Below are positions 24,653-32,902 of a stretch of 64,000 nt of DNA, in pieces. Within the stretch, counting starts at the first letter, position 1. Each line of letters starts with the position of its first letter. A model generated the notes under the pieces. The model saw only the letters and a list, made by a program, of their open reading frames with translations. It had not been told where the DNA came from and did no database searches. The translations under genes and the position numbers were made by a program. Source of the stretch: Sphingobacterium tabacisoli (GTDB lineage Bacteria; Bacteroidota; Bacteroidia; Sphingobacteriales; Sphingobacteriaceae); NCBI RefSeq assembly GCF_017908035.1, contig NZ_JAEQMU010000003.1:1-64000 (forward strand). Reading direction: 5' to 3'.

Positions 24653-25261
24653 TTATTTAGCTGCTGCATAATTCTTTGCTACAGCATCCCAATTTACAAC
24701 ATTGAAAACTGCATCTAGATAGGCTGGGCGTTTATTTTGATATTTCAAGTAATAAGCGTGCTCCCAAACGTCTATACCAAAAATAGGCGTTCCTTTAACT
24801 TCCGCTACATCCATCAATGGGTTATCTTGATTTGGAGTTGAAGTAACAGCTAGTTTACCATCAGCACCAACGATCAACCAAGACCATCCTGAACCAAAGC
24901 GTGTTGCTCCTGCTTCTTGTAATTTTTTCTTCAATTCATCAAAAGAACCGAAAGTAGCATTGATCGCCTCTGCCAATTCACCTGTAGGCTCGCCTCCAGC
25001 ATTAGCACCTAATACAGACCAAAACAACTTGTGGTTATAGTGTCCGCCACCGTTGTTACGGACAGCAGGAGAATACTTACTGATGTTCTTTAAGATATCT
25101 TCCAACGAAGCATTTTCCGCGTCAGTACCAGCAATAGCTTTGTTTAAATTATCAACATATGCTTGGTGGTGGCGGTCATGATGAATCTCCATTGTTTCTT
25201 TATCAATATGAGGTTCCAATGCGTCGTTTGCGTATGGTAACGCTTCTAATTCAAATGCCAT
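24653..25261 (-). CDS. sodA: Superoxide dismutase, Mn/Fe type
   Basis: This 202-residue cytoplasmic enzyme converts superoxide to O2 and H2O2. The four metal ligands are H27 (MEIHHDRHH), H77 ([11 protein letters not shown]), D164 and H168 ([15 protein letters not shown]). GGGHYNH, rather than AAQ before the second His, favours manganese, but Bacteroidota enzymes are often able to use either metal. There is no signal peptide. Single gene with its own terminator. Confidence 0.93.
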   Translation of the reverse strand: MAFELEALPYANDALEPHIDKETMEIHHDRHHQAYVDNLNKAIAGTDAENASLEDILKNISKYSPAVRNNGGGHYNHKLFWSVLGANAGGEPTGELAEAINATFGSFDELKKKLQEAGATRFGSGWSWLIVGADGKLAVTSTPNQDNPLMDVAEVKGTPIFGIDVWEHAYYLKYQNKRPAYLDAVFNVVNWDAVAKNYAAAK

Positions 25262-25351
25262 AGTTACTTATTTTAATAAAATTATAAACTGTTATTTTAA
25301 TACTACGAATATAACAAAACACTTCTGCTAATGTTTCATAATAATGCCATT

Positions 25352-25822
25352 TTATCGCTTTGAGCGAAAAAAAGCCTTCATCAAAGCACCACATTCTTCC
25401 TCTAATACTCCACCTATAATCTGTGTTTTAGGATGCAGTATATTAGGGGCGACCACTGTATATCCCCTCTTTTCATCCACTGCCCCGTAAACAATGCGTG
25501 ACACTTGTGTCCAATACGATGCACCAGCACACATCACACAGGGCTCTACGGTCACATATAGCGTACAGTCCTTGAGATACTTTCCTCCTAAAAAATTAGC
25601 AGCCGCTGTGAATGCCTGCATTTCAGCATGCGCCGTCACATCGTTCAACCGTTCTGTAAGGTTATATCCCTTACCTATTATTTTATTTTGTGCGACGATA
25701 ACTGCCCCTATAGGGACTTCGTCCTCCCTAAATGCCTGCTCTGCCAAACTGAACGCTTCTTTCATATAGAGCTCATCCAGCTTTTCCTGTGGCAACGTTT
25801 CTTCAAAATTATAAATCCGCAT
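25352..25822 (-). CDS. tadA: TadA-like nucleoside/tRNA adenosine deaminase
   Basis: This 156-residue zinc deaminase has H65-A-E67 (HAEMQAF) and the second zinc motif P94-C95-x2-C98 (EPCVMCAGA). EVPIGAVIV and the N-terminal helix YMKEAFSLAEQAF are TadA-like. TadA makes inosine at the wobble base of tRNA-Arg(ACG). Related guanine or cytosine deaminases share these motifs, so the exact substrate is not certain. It begins one base after the csaA stop and ends a three-gene unit. Confidence 0.82.
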   Translation of the reverse strand: MRIYNFEETLPQEKLDELYMKEAFSLAEQAFREDEVPIGAVIVAQNKIIGKGYNLTERLNDVTAHAEMQAFTAAANFLGGKYLKDCTLYVTVEPCVMCAGASYWTQVSRIVYGAVDEKRGYTVVAPNILHPKTQIIGGVLEEECGALMKAFFRSKR

Positions 25823-25823
25823 A

Positions 25824-26171
25824 CTATATCAATCGGGCGCCATTTGGCACCTTACGTTCTACCGCCGTCAAAACAATATCACCATTTTCGTCCGCCAGAC
25901 CTGTCACCAAACATTCAGACATAAATTTCCCAATCTGCTTACGCGGAAAATTAACAACAGCCACAATCTGTCTCCCGACCAACTCCTCCTTCTTATATAA
26001 CTTTGTAATCTGTGCACTCGATTTACGTAATCCAATTTCTGGACCAAAGTCAATCAATAGCTGATATGCTGGCCTCCTGGCCTCAGGAAAATCATTCGCT
26101 TCTAAAATAGTCCCCACCCTCAAGTCAACTTTCTCAAAATCAGACCAGTTTATTTCCATACTTTCTTCCAT
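25824..26171 (-). CDS. csaA: CsaA-like tRNA-binding protein
   Basis: This 115-residue protein is a single tRNA-binding OB-fold domain: DFEKVDLRVGTILEAN, then IDFGPEIGLRKSSAQIT, then VAVVNFPRKQIGKFMSE. These match Bacillus CsaA along the full length. CsaA has been described as a dimeric tRNA-binding protein with export-chaperone activity; its true cellular job is unclear. Its ATG shares one base with the stop of the CsbD-like gene (TAATG), so translation is coupled. Grouping with tadA suggests a tRNA-linked role. Confidence 0.88.
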   Translation of the reverse strand: MEESMEINWSDFEKVDLRVGTILEANDFPEARRPAYQLLIDFGPEIGLRKSSAQITKLYKKEELVGRQIVAVVNFPRKQIGKFMSECLVTGLADENGDIVLTAVERKVPNGARLI

Positions 26172-26386
26172 TATACTCGATTTCCTGCAAGATCCTCCAT
26201 CTGCTTACCAATAGTAAACACAACATAATCTTTCGTACGTTTCAATCGCTTAGCCAATCGTTCGATCAATAGATCTTCCTCTCCTTCTTTATAGGACAAA
26301 TCTTCTTCCGTCAGATGGTTGTACTTCCGACTCAATTTTATCTTAGCAATTTGCCAGTCTTGTTCTTTAATTTTGAGAATGCTCAT
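26171..26386 (-). CDS. CsbD-like small protein
   Basis: This 71-residue soluble protein has the CsbD-type pattern: a Trp near the start followed by KIKLSRKYNHLTEEDLSYKEG, then ERLAKRLKRTKDYV. CsbD-family proteins are small, hydrophilic, stress-induced proteins of unknown mechanism. Its Trp-Lys-Tyr-Leu-Leu spacing fits, but the family is loosely defined. First gene of a unit with csaA and tadA, overlapping csaA by one base. Confidence 0.65.
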   Translation of the reverse strand: MSILKIKEQDWQIAKIKLSRKYNHLTEEDLSYKEGEEDLLIERLAKRLKRTKDYVVFTIGKQMEDLAGNRV

Positions 26387-26479
26387 AATGTGGTATTAAA
26401 ATTGCGTATATTTACAGCGTATACAAACTGCGCAAAACGCGTTTTAAACTATATTAAACAAATCTACATAAATAAATCA

Positions 26480-27067
26480 ATGATGAAAAAAATTTTACCA
26501 GCATTACTTTTGTTCCTCGGTGGCGCCACAATAGCACAAGCACAAGTCTTACCTAGCTTTGAAATTGGGCTAAAAGGAGCATTAAACTACTCCAAGTTAA
26601 AAAATGACACCTACTTCGATTCAGACAGCAAAGCAGGTTATCAAGCCGGTCTTTACTCTCGTATCGGTGTATTAGGATTCCACGTGCAACCCGAGATCTA
26701 CATCACAGGAAAAAATGTAAAAATTAACAAAGACAATGTAGACGACCTTAAATTCACGAGCGTAGACATTCCTGTTTTGTTAGGCAAGCGTTTTGGTCTA
26801 GGCCCCATCGGTGCCAGGATACAGACAGGTCCTGTATTCTCTTTTATCACTAATGACAATGGAGATAAGTTAACGAATGCATTGAAATTCTCAGAATACA
26901 AAAAAAGCTCTACGTCATGGGCGTTTGGCGCAGGTCTAGACATATCTAGCTTACGAGTTGATCTTCGTTACGAATTAGGTCTAAACGATATGGCCAAAGG
27001 AAGTAGTGAAGCTCAAAAAATCAACATGTGGAGTATTGGTCTAGGCTACCGCTTGTTCAAGATTTAA
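26480..27067 (+). CDS. Outer-membrane beta-barrel protein (porin-family)
   Basis: This 195-residue exported protein begins MMKKILPALLLFLGGATIAQ, a signal peptide cut after AQA (about residue 23). The rest is an alternating hydrophobic pattern with glycine and aromatic residues (FEIGLKGALNYSKL, AGYQAGLYSRIG, WAFGAGLDIS) and ends with a strand terminating in RLFKI. That suits an eight-strand OMP_b-brl_2 barrel. The frame is open upstream to 26315, but that part is not coding in character and ATG 26480 gives a clean signal. Ligand unknown. Confidence 0.85.
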   Translation: MMKKILPALLLFLGGATIAQAQVLPSFEIGLKGALNYSKLKNDTYFDSDSKAGYQAGLYSRIGVLGFHVQPEIYITGKNVKINKDNVDDLKFTSVDIPVLLGKRFGLGPIGARIQTGPVFSFITNDNGDKLTNALKFSEYKKSSTSWAFGAGLDISSLRVDLRYELGLNDMAKGSSEAQKINMWSIGLGYRLFKI

Positions 27068-27091
27068 TCAATACATTTATATTGACTACGG

Positions 27092-27134
27092 ATTGGTCGA
27101 GGTGTTTTACGAAAACATCTCGACCAATTTTTAT
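27092..27134 (+). terminator. Terminator after the beta-barrel gene
   Basis: A 17-bp stem with one G-U pair, starting ATTGGTCGAGG (27092) and closing at CGACCAAT (27128), with a 3-nt loop, then TTTTTATA. Confidence 0.88.
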
Positions 27135-27263
27135 ATAGCTACTAGAGATTGTACGCTAACTTTCATAACAAAGCTAGTATAGTCAAAAGTATATATCGTA
27201 AAACAACAACGACAACCTTGAGAGAGAAACCCTCTTTCGAAAGTTGAATAACCGAGCCTAAAA

Positions 27264-27284
27264 AATTTAGAACAATTCTAAATT
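27264..27284. promoter_or_regulatory. Perfect palindrome upstream of sdhCAB, iron-control-like
   Basis: AATTTAGAA-CAA-TTCTAAATT is a perfect 9-3-9 inverted repeat. Its core TTTAGAA-N3-TTCTAAA resembles the iron control element bound by Irr, a Fur-family protein of rhizobia (from memory). It is centred about 70 bp upstream of the predicted sdhC transcription start. As a hairpin it has a 3-nt loop and no T-run, so operator is more likely than terminator. Confidence 0.5.
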
Positions 27285-27329
27285 AAAGCTTTTTAATGGA
27301 TTTAAAGTCATTTTTATAAATGATTTAGA

Positions 27330-27337
27330 TATTTTTG
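27330..27337 (+). promoter_or_regulatory. -7 element of the sdhCAB promoter
   Basis: TATTTTTG, an exact TAnnTTTG, 27 bases before ATG 27365. No clear TTTG lies at the right distance upstream, in line with an activated or otherwise regulated promoter. The frame's upstream TTG start (27335) lies within this box. Confidence 0.55.
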
Positions 27338-27364
27338 CAGGTAAAATTTATAAAAAAAAGGATA

Positions 27365-28150
27365 ATGAGTAGTAAATCAAAGCCACTATTGACTTCTTCA
27401 CTGGGAAAGAAACTCATCATGAGCTTAACCGGACTATTTTTATGTTCGTTCTTATTAGTTCACTTGATTGGTAACTTACAGTTATTTAAAGATGACGAAG
27501 GCTATGCATTCAACAATTATGCGTACTTCATGACGCATTTCACCCCTATTAAAGTAGTTTCCTACTTACTTTACGCATCTATTATCATCCACGCTGTTTA
27601 TGCGTTAATCTTAACCTTAAAGAACAAGGCGGCTCGACCGATTGGCTACGACAAAGGCAGCGGCAACGTAAACAGCAAATGGAACTCTAGAAATATGGGG
27701 ATCTTAGGAACTATTGTTTTAGTTTTCTTGGCGACTCATATGCAGAACTTCTGGTTCCAGTACAAGTTCGGTACTACACCATATGTAGAATACCACACCG
27801 AATTAGCTACAGGAAACCGTGAAATTATAGCTTCAGATAACATTCCTAGCAACTACGATGGTTACAAAACTTATGTAAACAACGGCGTTGAGACAATTCA
27901 AACAAAAGATTTATACAAACAAGTAGCATATACTTTCCAAAATCCACTTATTGTATTGTTTTATGTGATTGCGATGGCAGCCTTAGCTTTCCACTTGATT
28001 CACGGATTCCAATCCGCGTTCCAAACGCTAGGCTTCAACCACAGAAGATACATTGGATTTATTAAGGGACTTGGCATTTGGGTATTTGGGGTTCTTGTCC
28101 CGCTTGCGTTTGCAGCAATGCCTTTGTATTTCTATTTTAAAAGTTTGTAA
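27365..28150 (+). CDS. sdhC: Succinate dehydrogenase/fumarate reductase cytochrome b subunit
   Basis: This 261-residue membrane subunit is of the single-chain, five-helix di-haem type (SdhC/FrdC type B). Helices are visible at KLIMSLTGLFLCSFLLVHLI, VSYLLYASIIIHAVYALIL, MGILGTIVLVFLATHMQNFW, LIVLFYVIAMAALAFHLIH and LGIWVFGVLVPLAFAAMPLY. His in each of the first four helices are candidate haem ligands. It passes electrons between menaquinone and the flavoprotein. The start at 27365 follows the promoter box. First gene of sdhCAB, 23 bases before sdhA. Confidence 0.92.
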   Translation: MSSKSKPLLTSSLGKKLIMSLTGLFLCSFLLVHLIGNLQLFKDDEGYAFNNYAYFMTHFTPIKVVSYLLYASIIIHAVYALILTLKNKAARPIGYDKGSGNVNSKWNSRNMGILGTIVLVFLATHMQNFWFQYKFGTTPYVEYHTELATGNREIIASDNIPSNYDGYKTYVNNGVETIQTKDLYKQVAYTFQNPLIVLFYVIAMAALAFHLIHGFQSAFQTLGFNHRRYIGFIKGLGIWVFGVLVPLAFAAMPLYFYFKSL

Positions 28151-28173
28151 TATCGCATTAATAGTATAAGATT

Positions 28174-30108
28174 ATGTTAGATTCAAAAGTACCAGCAGGC
28201 CCATTGGCCGAAAAATGGTCAAAACATAAGTTCAATATGAAACTGGTAAACCCAGCTAACAAACGTAAATTCACAATTATCGTTGTTGGTACGGGTTTGG
28301 CAGGCGCCTCTGCTGCAGCTTCATTAGCTGAGCTAGGTTATAATGTTAAAACATTTTGTTACCAGGATTCTCCACGCCGTGCTCACTCTATTGCTGCACA
28401 AGGGGGGATCAACTCTGCAAAGAACTATCAAAATGACGGTGACTCCGTTTTCCGTTTATTCTATGATACGATCAAAGGTGGAGACTACCGTGCACGTGAA
28501 GCAAATGTATATCGCTTGGCAGAAGTCTCCGTAAACATTATAGATCAATGTGTGGCTCAAGGTGTTCCTTTCGCACGCGAATATGGTGGTCTTTTAGACA
28601 ACCGTTCATTTGGTGGAGCTCAGGTATCACGTACATTCTACGCACGTGGTCAGACAGGACAACAATTATTATTAGGAGCATACTCTGCCTTGAACCGTCA
28701 GATCCAAAAAGGCAAAGTTCAGTCCTATACACGTCACGAAATGCTAGATATTGTAAAGATTGATGGTCATGCAAGAGGCGTAATTACCCGCGATATGGTA
28801 ACGGGTAAAATAGAATCACATGAAGGCCATGCTGTTCTTTTATGTACAGGTGGTTACGGAAACGTATTCTTCTTATCTACAAATGCAATGGGCTGTAATG
28901 TAACAGCGGCATGGAGAGCACACAAACGTGGAGCCTTCTTTGCCAACCCATGTTACACACAGATTCACCCTACTTGTATTCCTGTAACTGGGGATCACCA
29001 ATCAAAACTGACTTTGATGTCAGAATCTTTACGTAACGACGGCCGTGTTTGGGTTCCAAAAACACAAGAAATGGCAGAGCGAGTACGTAAAGGCGAATTG
29101 AAACCTGTAGATATCAAAGAAGACGACAGAGATTACTTCTTAGAGCGTAAATACCCTTCTTTCGGTAACTTGGTACCTCGTGACGTAGCTTCCCGTAACG
29201 CAAAAGAAGCTGTAGATGATGGTCGTGGTGTAGGAAAGACAGGCTTCGCTGTTTACTTAGACTTCAAAGACGCAATTGCTCGCCTAGGAGAAGATAGCGT
29301 ACGTGCTAAGTATGGTAACCTTTTCGATATGTATCACAAGATTACAGACGAAAACCCCTACAAACAACCGATGCGTATCTATCCAGCTGTTCACTACACT
29401 ATGGGTGGCGTATGGGTTGACTACAACTTGATGACTACAGTACCTGGATTATATGCATTAGGAGAGGCTAACTTCTCTGACCACGGGGCTAACCGTCTAG
29501 GTGCTTCTGCATTAATGCAAGGACTTTCTGATGGTTACTTTGTAATCCCTTACACTGTTGGAGATTACTTGGCTGGCCTTGGGAACTTCAATCCTGTAGA
29601 CAAAAACCACCCTGCTTTTGAGCAAACTCGTAAAGAGGTAGAAGATAACATCAACAAATTATTGGCTTTACGCGGTTCTAAAACCGTAGATGATATCCAC
29701 AAAGAACTTGGACATATCATGTGGGAATACTGTGGTATGGCCCGTACAGCTGAAGGTCTTACGAAAGCAAAAGGCATGATTCAGGAACTTAAAAAAGAAT
29801 TCTGGTCCAATGCATCCGTGTTAGGACAGAATGAAGAGTTGAATATGTCTTTAGAAAAAGCAGGTCGTGTTGCTGACTTTATCGAACTTGGAGAATTAAT
29901 GGTGGATGACGCTTTAAACCGTAGCGAATCCTGTGGAGGTCACTTCCGCTTGGAATCACAAACAGAAGAAGGCGAAGCTAAACGTGATGATGAGAACTTT
30001 ACTTACGTTTCAGCTTGGGAATACACTGGCGAAAATCAACCTGAGGTTCTTCACAAAGAAGAACTGGTATTCGAAAACGTTAAGTTAACACAAAGAAGTT
30101 ATAAATAG
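28174..30108 (+). CDS. sdhA: Succinate dehydrogenase/fumarate reductase flavoprotein subunit
   Basis: This 644-residue FAD subunit oxidises succinate (or reduces fumarate) on the cytoplasmic side. FAD-binding [13 protein letters not shown] starts about 39. H71 in [11 protein letters not shown] is the expected covalent FAD attachment. The catalytic region includes HPTCIP and NGRVW-like segments, and [10 protein letters not shown] with [14 protein letters not shown] close the FAD site. Fits the long type B (Bacteroides/epsilon-type) class. Middle gene of sdhCAB. Confidence 0.95.
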   Translation: MLDSKVPAGPLAEKWSKHKFNMKLVNPANKRKFTIIVVGTGLAGASAAASLAELGYNVKTFCYQDSPRRAHSIAAQGGINSAKNYQNDGDSVFRLFYDTIKGGDYRAREANVYRLAEVSVNIIDQCVAQGVPFAREYGGLLDNRSFGGAQVSRTFYARGQTGQQLLLGAYSALNRQIQKGKVQSYTRHEMLDIVKIDGHARGVITRDMVTGKIESHEGHAVLLCTGGYGNVFFLSTNAMGCNVTAAWRAHKRGAFFANPCYTQIHPTCIPVTGDHQSKLTLMSESLRNDGRVWVPKTQEMAERVRKGELKPVDIKEDDRDYFLERKYPSFGNLVPRDVASRNAKEAVDDGRGVGKTGFAVYLDFKDAIARLGEDSVRAKYGNLFDMYHKITDENPYKQPMRIYPAVHYTMGGVWVDYNLMTTVPGLYALGEANFSDHGANRLGASALMQGLSDGYFVIPYTVGDYLAGLGNFNPVDKNHPAFEQTRKEVEDNINKLLALRGSKTVDDIHKELGHIMWEYCGMARTAEGLTKAKGMIQELKKEFWSNASVLGQNEELNMSLEKAGRVADFIELGELMVDDALNRSESCGGHFRLESQTEEGEAKRDDENFTYVSAWEYTGENQPEVLHKEELVFENVKLTQRSYK

Positions 30109-30109
30109 T

Positions 30110-30178
30110 ATTGCGTATAGCGTATCGGGATATGCGCAATGTCTCAATACTCAATACACAGTACTCAATACTATACAG
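30110..30178. repeat. Intergenic repeat between sdhA and sdhB
   Basis: ATTGCG and CGCAAT frame a hairpin-forming GCGTAT-rich stretch (30111-30141). It is followed by three copies of a short unit, ACTCAATAC or a variant, between about 30145 and 30170. It is unlike the tight spacing elsewhere in the operon and looks like a dispersed intergenic repeat. No second copy was noticed in the window. Confidence 0.45.
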
Positions 30179-30180
30179 AT

Positions 30181-30954
30181 ATGAGTAATCACATGAATTT
30201 AACGCTGAAGGTTTGGCGTCAAAAAAATGATAAAGCAAAAGGACAATTTGTAACCATCCAAGCCAAAGACATCGCTGATGACATGTCTTTCTTAGAAATG
30301 TTAGACATTGTCAATGATGATCTTACCCGCAAAGGTGAAGACCCTATATATTTTGATCACGACTGTCGCGAAGGTATCTGTGGGATGTGTTCGTTGGTAA
30401 TCAATGGTCGTCCTCACGGTCCTATGGAAGGCACTACAACTTGTCAATTGCACATGCGTAGCTTTCATGATGGACAGACTATCGTCATCGAACCTTGGAG
30501 AGCAGCTGCATTCCCCGTATTAAAAGATTTAGCGGTAGATCGTACAGCATTTGACCGTATCCAACAAGCTGGAGGTTACGTCAATGTCAATACCGGAGGA
30601 GTACCTGACGCCAACGTCATTCCTATTCCAAAACGTATTGCCGACGAAGCTTTTGAATCAGCGACTTGTATCGGTTGTGGTGCCTGTGTAGCAGCTTGTA
30701 AAAATGCTTCTGCAATGTTATTTGTCTCTGCCAAAGTATCTCAATTTGCTTTGTTACCACAAGGACAAACGGAGCGTTACGAACGTGCACAAGCTATGGT
30801 AGACCAAATGGATGCTGAAGGCTTTGGTTACTGTACCAACACGGGGGCATGTGAGGCTGAATGTCCTGTTGGAATAAAATTGACAAATATTGCTCGATTA
30901 AACAGAGAATACCTAGGTGCGAAAATCTTCAGACAAGAAGACGTACACAACTAG
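30181..30954 (+). CDS. sdhB: Succinate dehydrogenase/fumarate reductase iron-sulfur subunit
   Basis: This 257-residue subunit carries electrons from FAD to the quinone site. The 2Fe-2S domain has CREGICGMC and a later TCQLH. The C-terminal domain has [13 protein letters not shown] and [15 protein letters not shown] for the 4Fe-4S and 3Fe-4S clusters. The frame is open from 30139 but its first 14 codons derive from the repeat, so ATG 30181 (or 30193) is preferred. Third gene of sdhCAB, followed by a terminator. Confidence 0.94.
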   Translation: MSNHMNLTLKVWRQKNDKAKGQFVTIQAKDIADDMSFLEMLDIVNDDLTRKGEDPIYFDHDCREGICGMCSLVINGRPHGPMEGTTTCQLHMRSFHDGQTIVIEPWRAAAFPVLKDLAVDRTAFDRIQQAGGYVNVNTGGVPDANVIPIPKRIADEAFESATCIGCGACVAACKNASAMLFVSAKVSQFALLPQGQTERYERAQAMVDQMDAEGFGYCTNTGACEAECPVGIKLTNIARLNREYLGAKIFRQEDVHN

Positions 30955-30975
30955 ATCTTTCCAATAAAAGAGAAT

Positions 30976-31017
30976 GAAGAAGAGGTTGCCTTAATGGGAC
31001 AACCTCTTCTTCTTTTT
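30976..31017 (+). terminator. sdhCAB terminator
   Basis: A 13-bp stem, GAAGAAGAGGTTG (30976-30988) with CAACCTCTTCTTC (31000-31012), followed by TTTTT. Confidence 0.86.
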
Positions 31018-31101
31018 AACAAAACACCTTATTACTAACCAATTAGTTTTCGGAAAAACATCTTTTTTTAATTGATATTCAACAAAAACCACAGAAAACT
31101 A

Positions 31102-31132
31102 TTTGATTCTTACGATACTTTTCATTACTTTG
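31102..31132 (+). promoter_or_regulatory. Promoter of the stand-alone receiver gene
   Basis: TTTG (31102-31105), 20 nt, TACTTTG (31126-31132), one base short of TAnnTTTG, 46 bases before ATG 31179. Confidence 0.5.
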
Positions 31133-31178
31133 TATAGCTAAGAATTTCTCTTATCTAGACGGGGTGAAGTATAAAACT

Positions 31179-31646
31179 ATGGAAAACAAAAGCAAAATTA
31201 CAGTATTGTATGTAGATGACGAGGAAAATAATTTGATTTCCTTTAAAGCTACCTTTCGACTAAGATACAAGGTCCTCACTGCAATTAATGGCGCTACTGC
31301 TATTGAGATGGTCAAGAAAAATCACATCGACATTGTCATCACAGATCAACGTATGCCCGAGATGACTGGTGTGGCTTTGTTAGAAGAAATCATCAAAATT
31401 AATCCAGAGCCTATGCGCATCCTATTAACAGGCTATGCCGATATGGGAGCTGTAGTTGATGCAGTTAATAAAGGAAAGATATACCATTATCTTAGCAAAC
31501 CTTGGAGTGAAGCAGAATTAGATGAAACTATACAGCGTGCTTACGAAGTCTATTCAGAACGCAAAGACATATTAGAAACGTACTCAAAATTAGAGGTGTC
31601 CAACGAACAATTGGAATTTTTACTACGTCAGAAGTTACTTTCCTAA
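31179..31646 (+). CDS. Stand-alone receiver-domain response regulator with coiled-coil tail
   Basis: This 155-residue protein is a receiver domain with D13/D14, phospho-acceptor D56 (ITDQRMPEMTG), Thr in LLTGYAD and Lys in YLSKPWS. A C-terminal helix of about 30 residues follows (ERKDILETYSKLEVSNEQLE) and there is no output domain. It closely resembles the receiver of the kinase encoded convergently at 31732 (DDExNNL, FKAxFR, VVDAVNKG, KPW shared), so both probably belong to one phosphorelay. ATG 31179 is chosen over a GTG five codons upstream. Confidence 0.88.
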   Translation: MENKSKITVLYVDDEENNLISFKATFRLRYKVLTAINGATAIEMVKKNHIDIVITDQRMPEMTGVALLEEIIKINPEPMRILLTGYADMGAVVDAVNKGKIYHYLSKPWSEAELDETIQRAYEVYSERKDILETYSKLEVSNEQLEFLLRQKLLS

Positions 31647-31731
31647 GACTATTCTGTGAGGAGACTTCACTTTCAATAGCGTAACAGATAACACTTGCTT
31701 TATATAGCCTGAGGGGTATAAAAAGCGAGTC

Positions 31732-32817
31732 TTATTTATTTGGTATAACCACTTTAAAAGTCGTACCGTTCCCCAGCTCCGAAGTTACAGCAACTGTACC
31801 CTGTAATTTTGCTAGCGCATTCTGAACATTATACAGACCGAATCCCATTCCTTCAGCTTCATTGCTCGCCCTAAAGAAAAGTCTAAATATATCTTTAATA
31901 TATTCCGGAGAGATACCGACCCCGGTATCACTTACCTCTATCGTAGCATAGTCATCTTTAACAACTACAGACAGGTTCACTTGTTTATTATCGCAATCTT
32001 TACGTTGATATTTAAAAGCATTTGACAACAGGTTGTGCAAAACGAGCTCTAGGACAGCATGGTCACTTTTAAAAGTATCCGACTGCTCGACCTTTACATT
32101 CAAAGCCACTTGATTATTCTTGGTATACATTTTATAAAACTGCACGATGTTGTCGAAAAGCTTATAAAAATCTATATCTGAAAGTTCCAGCTCGCCCCGA
32201 CGCAATAAGAAATAATCACGCAGACTATTTATATAAGCATCCAATCGCATTAGAGACCCCTCCATTAATCCTAGTATCTCGTGTACCCGTTCTATTTGAT
32301 CAAATCCAGCAGCAAGCTTTATAGCCGTCAGAATACCGGTCAGAGGCTCACGCAAATCGTGGCTTACACTATAAGCAAACTTATCTAACTCATGATAGGC
32401 TTTCTGTAGCTCCTCATTGCGAATATCCAGCATCGAAGTCGCTATATAGAACTTATTCGCTTCTTCGATAGAAGAAATGATCTCTTCCTGTTGCCATGGT
32501 TTACGAACAAAACGGAAAATATGTCCCTTATTCACAGCGTCCACAACGGTCTCCATATCCGCATAAGCGGTTAGCAAAATCCGAATGGGTCTCGGGAATT
32601 CCGTTCTAATATTATGCAGAAAATCAACCCCTAACTCGCCAGGCATACGTTGATCACAGAAAATAACACGGATATCGGGATGCTTGCGTAATATTTCCCT
32701 AGCCTCGGCGGTATTTGACGCCGTATGGACCAGATAATGATATCTGAAGTTGGCTTTAAAGCCAACAAGGTTATTCACCTCATCATCTATATATAATATT
32801 TCTGGAACCTGTTGCAT
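31732..32817 (-). CDS. Receiver-histidine kinase hybrid
   Basis: This soluble 361-residue protein has an N-terminal receiver (1-120; D11/D12, phospho-acceptor D55 in CDQRMPG, K106). It is followed by a phosphoacceptor helix with H153 (SVSHDLREPLTG) and an ATPase domain with NLLSNAFKYQ, DTGVGIS and GMGFGLYNVQNAL. A receiver in front of a kinase suggests that phosphorylation by another kinase, such as the 7TM one encoded upstream, gates its own activity. Last gene of the minus-strand unit GNAT, E1-like, 7TM kinase, receiver-kinase. It ends 85 bases from the convergent receiver gene. Confidence 0.9.
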   Translation of the reverse strand: MQQVPEILYIDDEVNNLVGFKANFRYHYLVHTASNTAEAREILRKHPDIRVIFCDQRMPGELGVDFLHNIRTEFPRPIRILLTAYADMETVVDAVNKGHIFRFVRKPWQQEEIISSIEEANKFYIATSMLDIRNEELQKAYHELDKFAYSVSHDLREPLTGILTAIKLAAGFDQIERVHEILGLMEGSLMRLDAYINSLRDYFLLRRGELELSDIDFYKLFDNIVQFYKMYTKNNQVALNVKVEQSDTFKSDHAVLELVLHNLLSNAFKYQRKDCDNKQVNLSVVVKDDYATIEVSDTGVGISPEYIKDIFRLFFRASNEAEGMGFGLYNVQNALAKLQGTVAVTSELGNGTTFKVVIPNK

Positions 32818-32902
32818 AAATTTGGCAATAAAAACGTACTAACCAAATGACTTTAGATACAAAGTTACGTAAATTTAGCCTATTTACGCTTTATATATTT
32901 TT

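Noticed and set aside
25494..26064. Several plus-strand frames opposite tadA and csaA
   Set aside because: The minus strand has recognised proteins with coupled starts; the plus frames have no motifs.
31699..31728. Imperfect inverted repeat between the convergent receiver and receiver-kinase genes
   Set aside because: One mismatch, AT-rich and no clear T-run; not called as a terminator.
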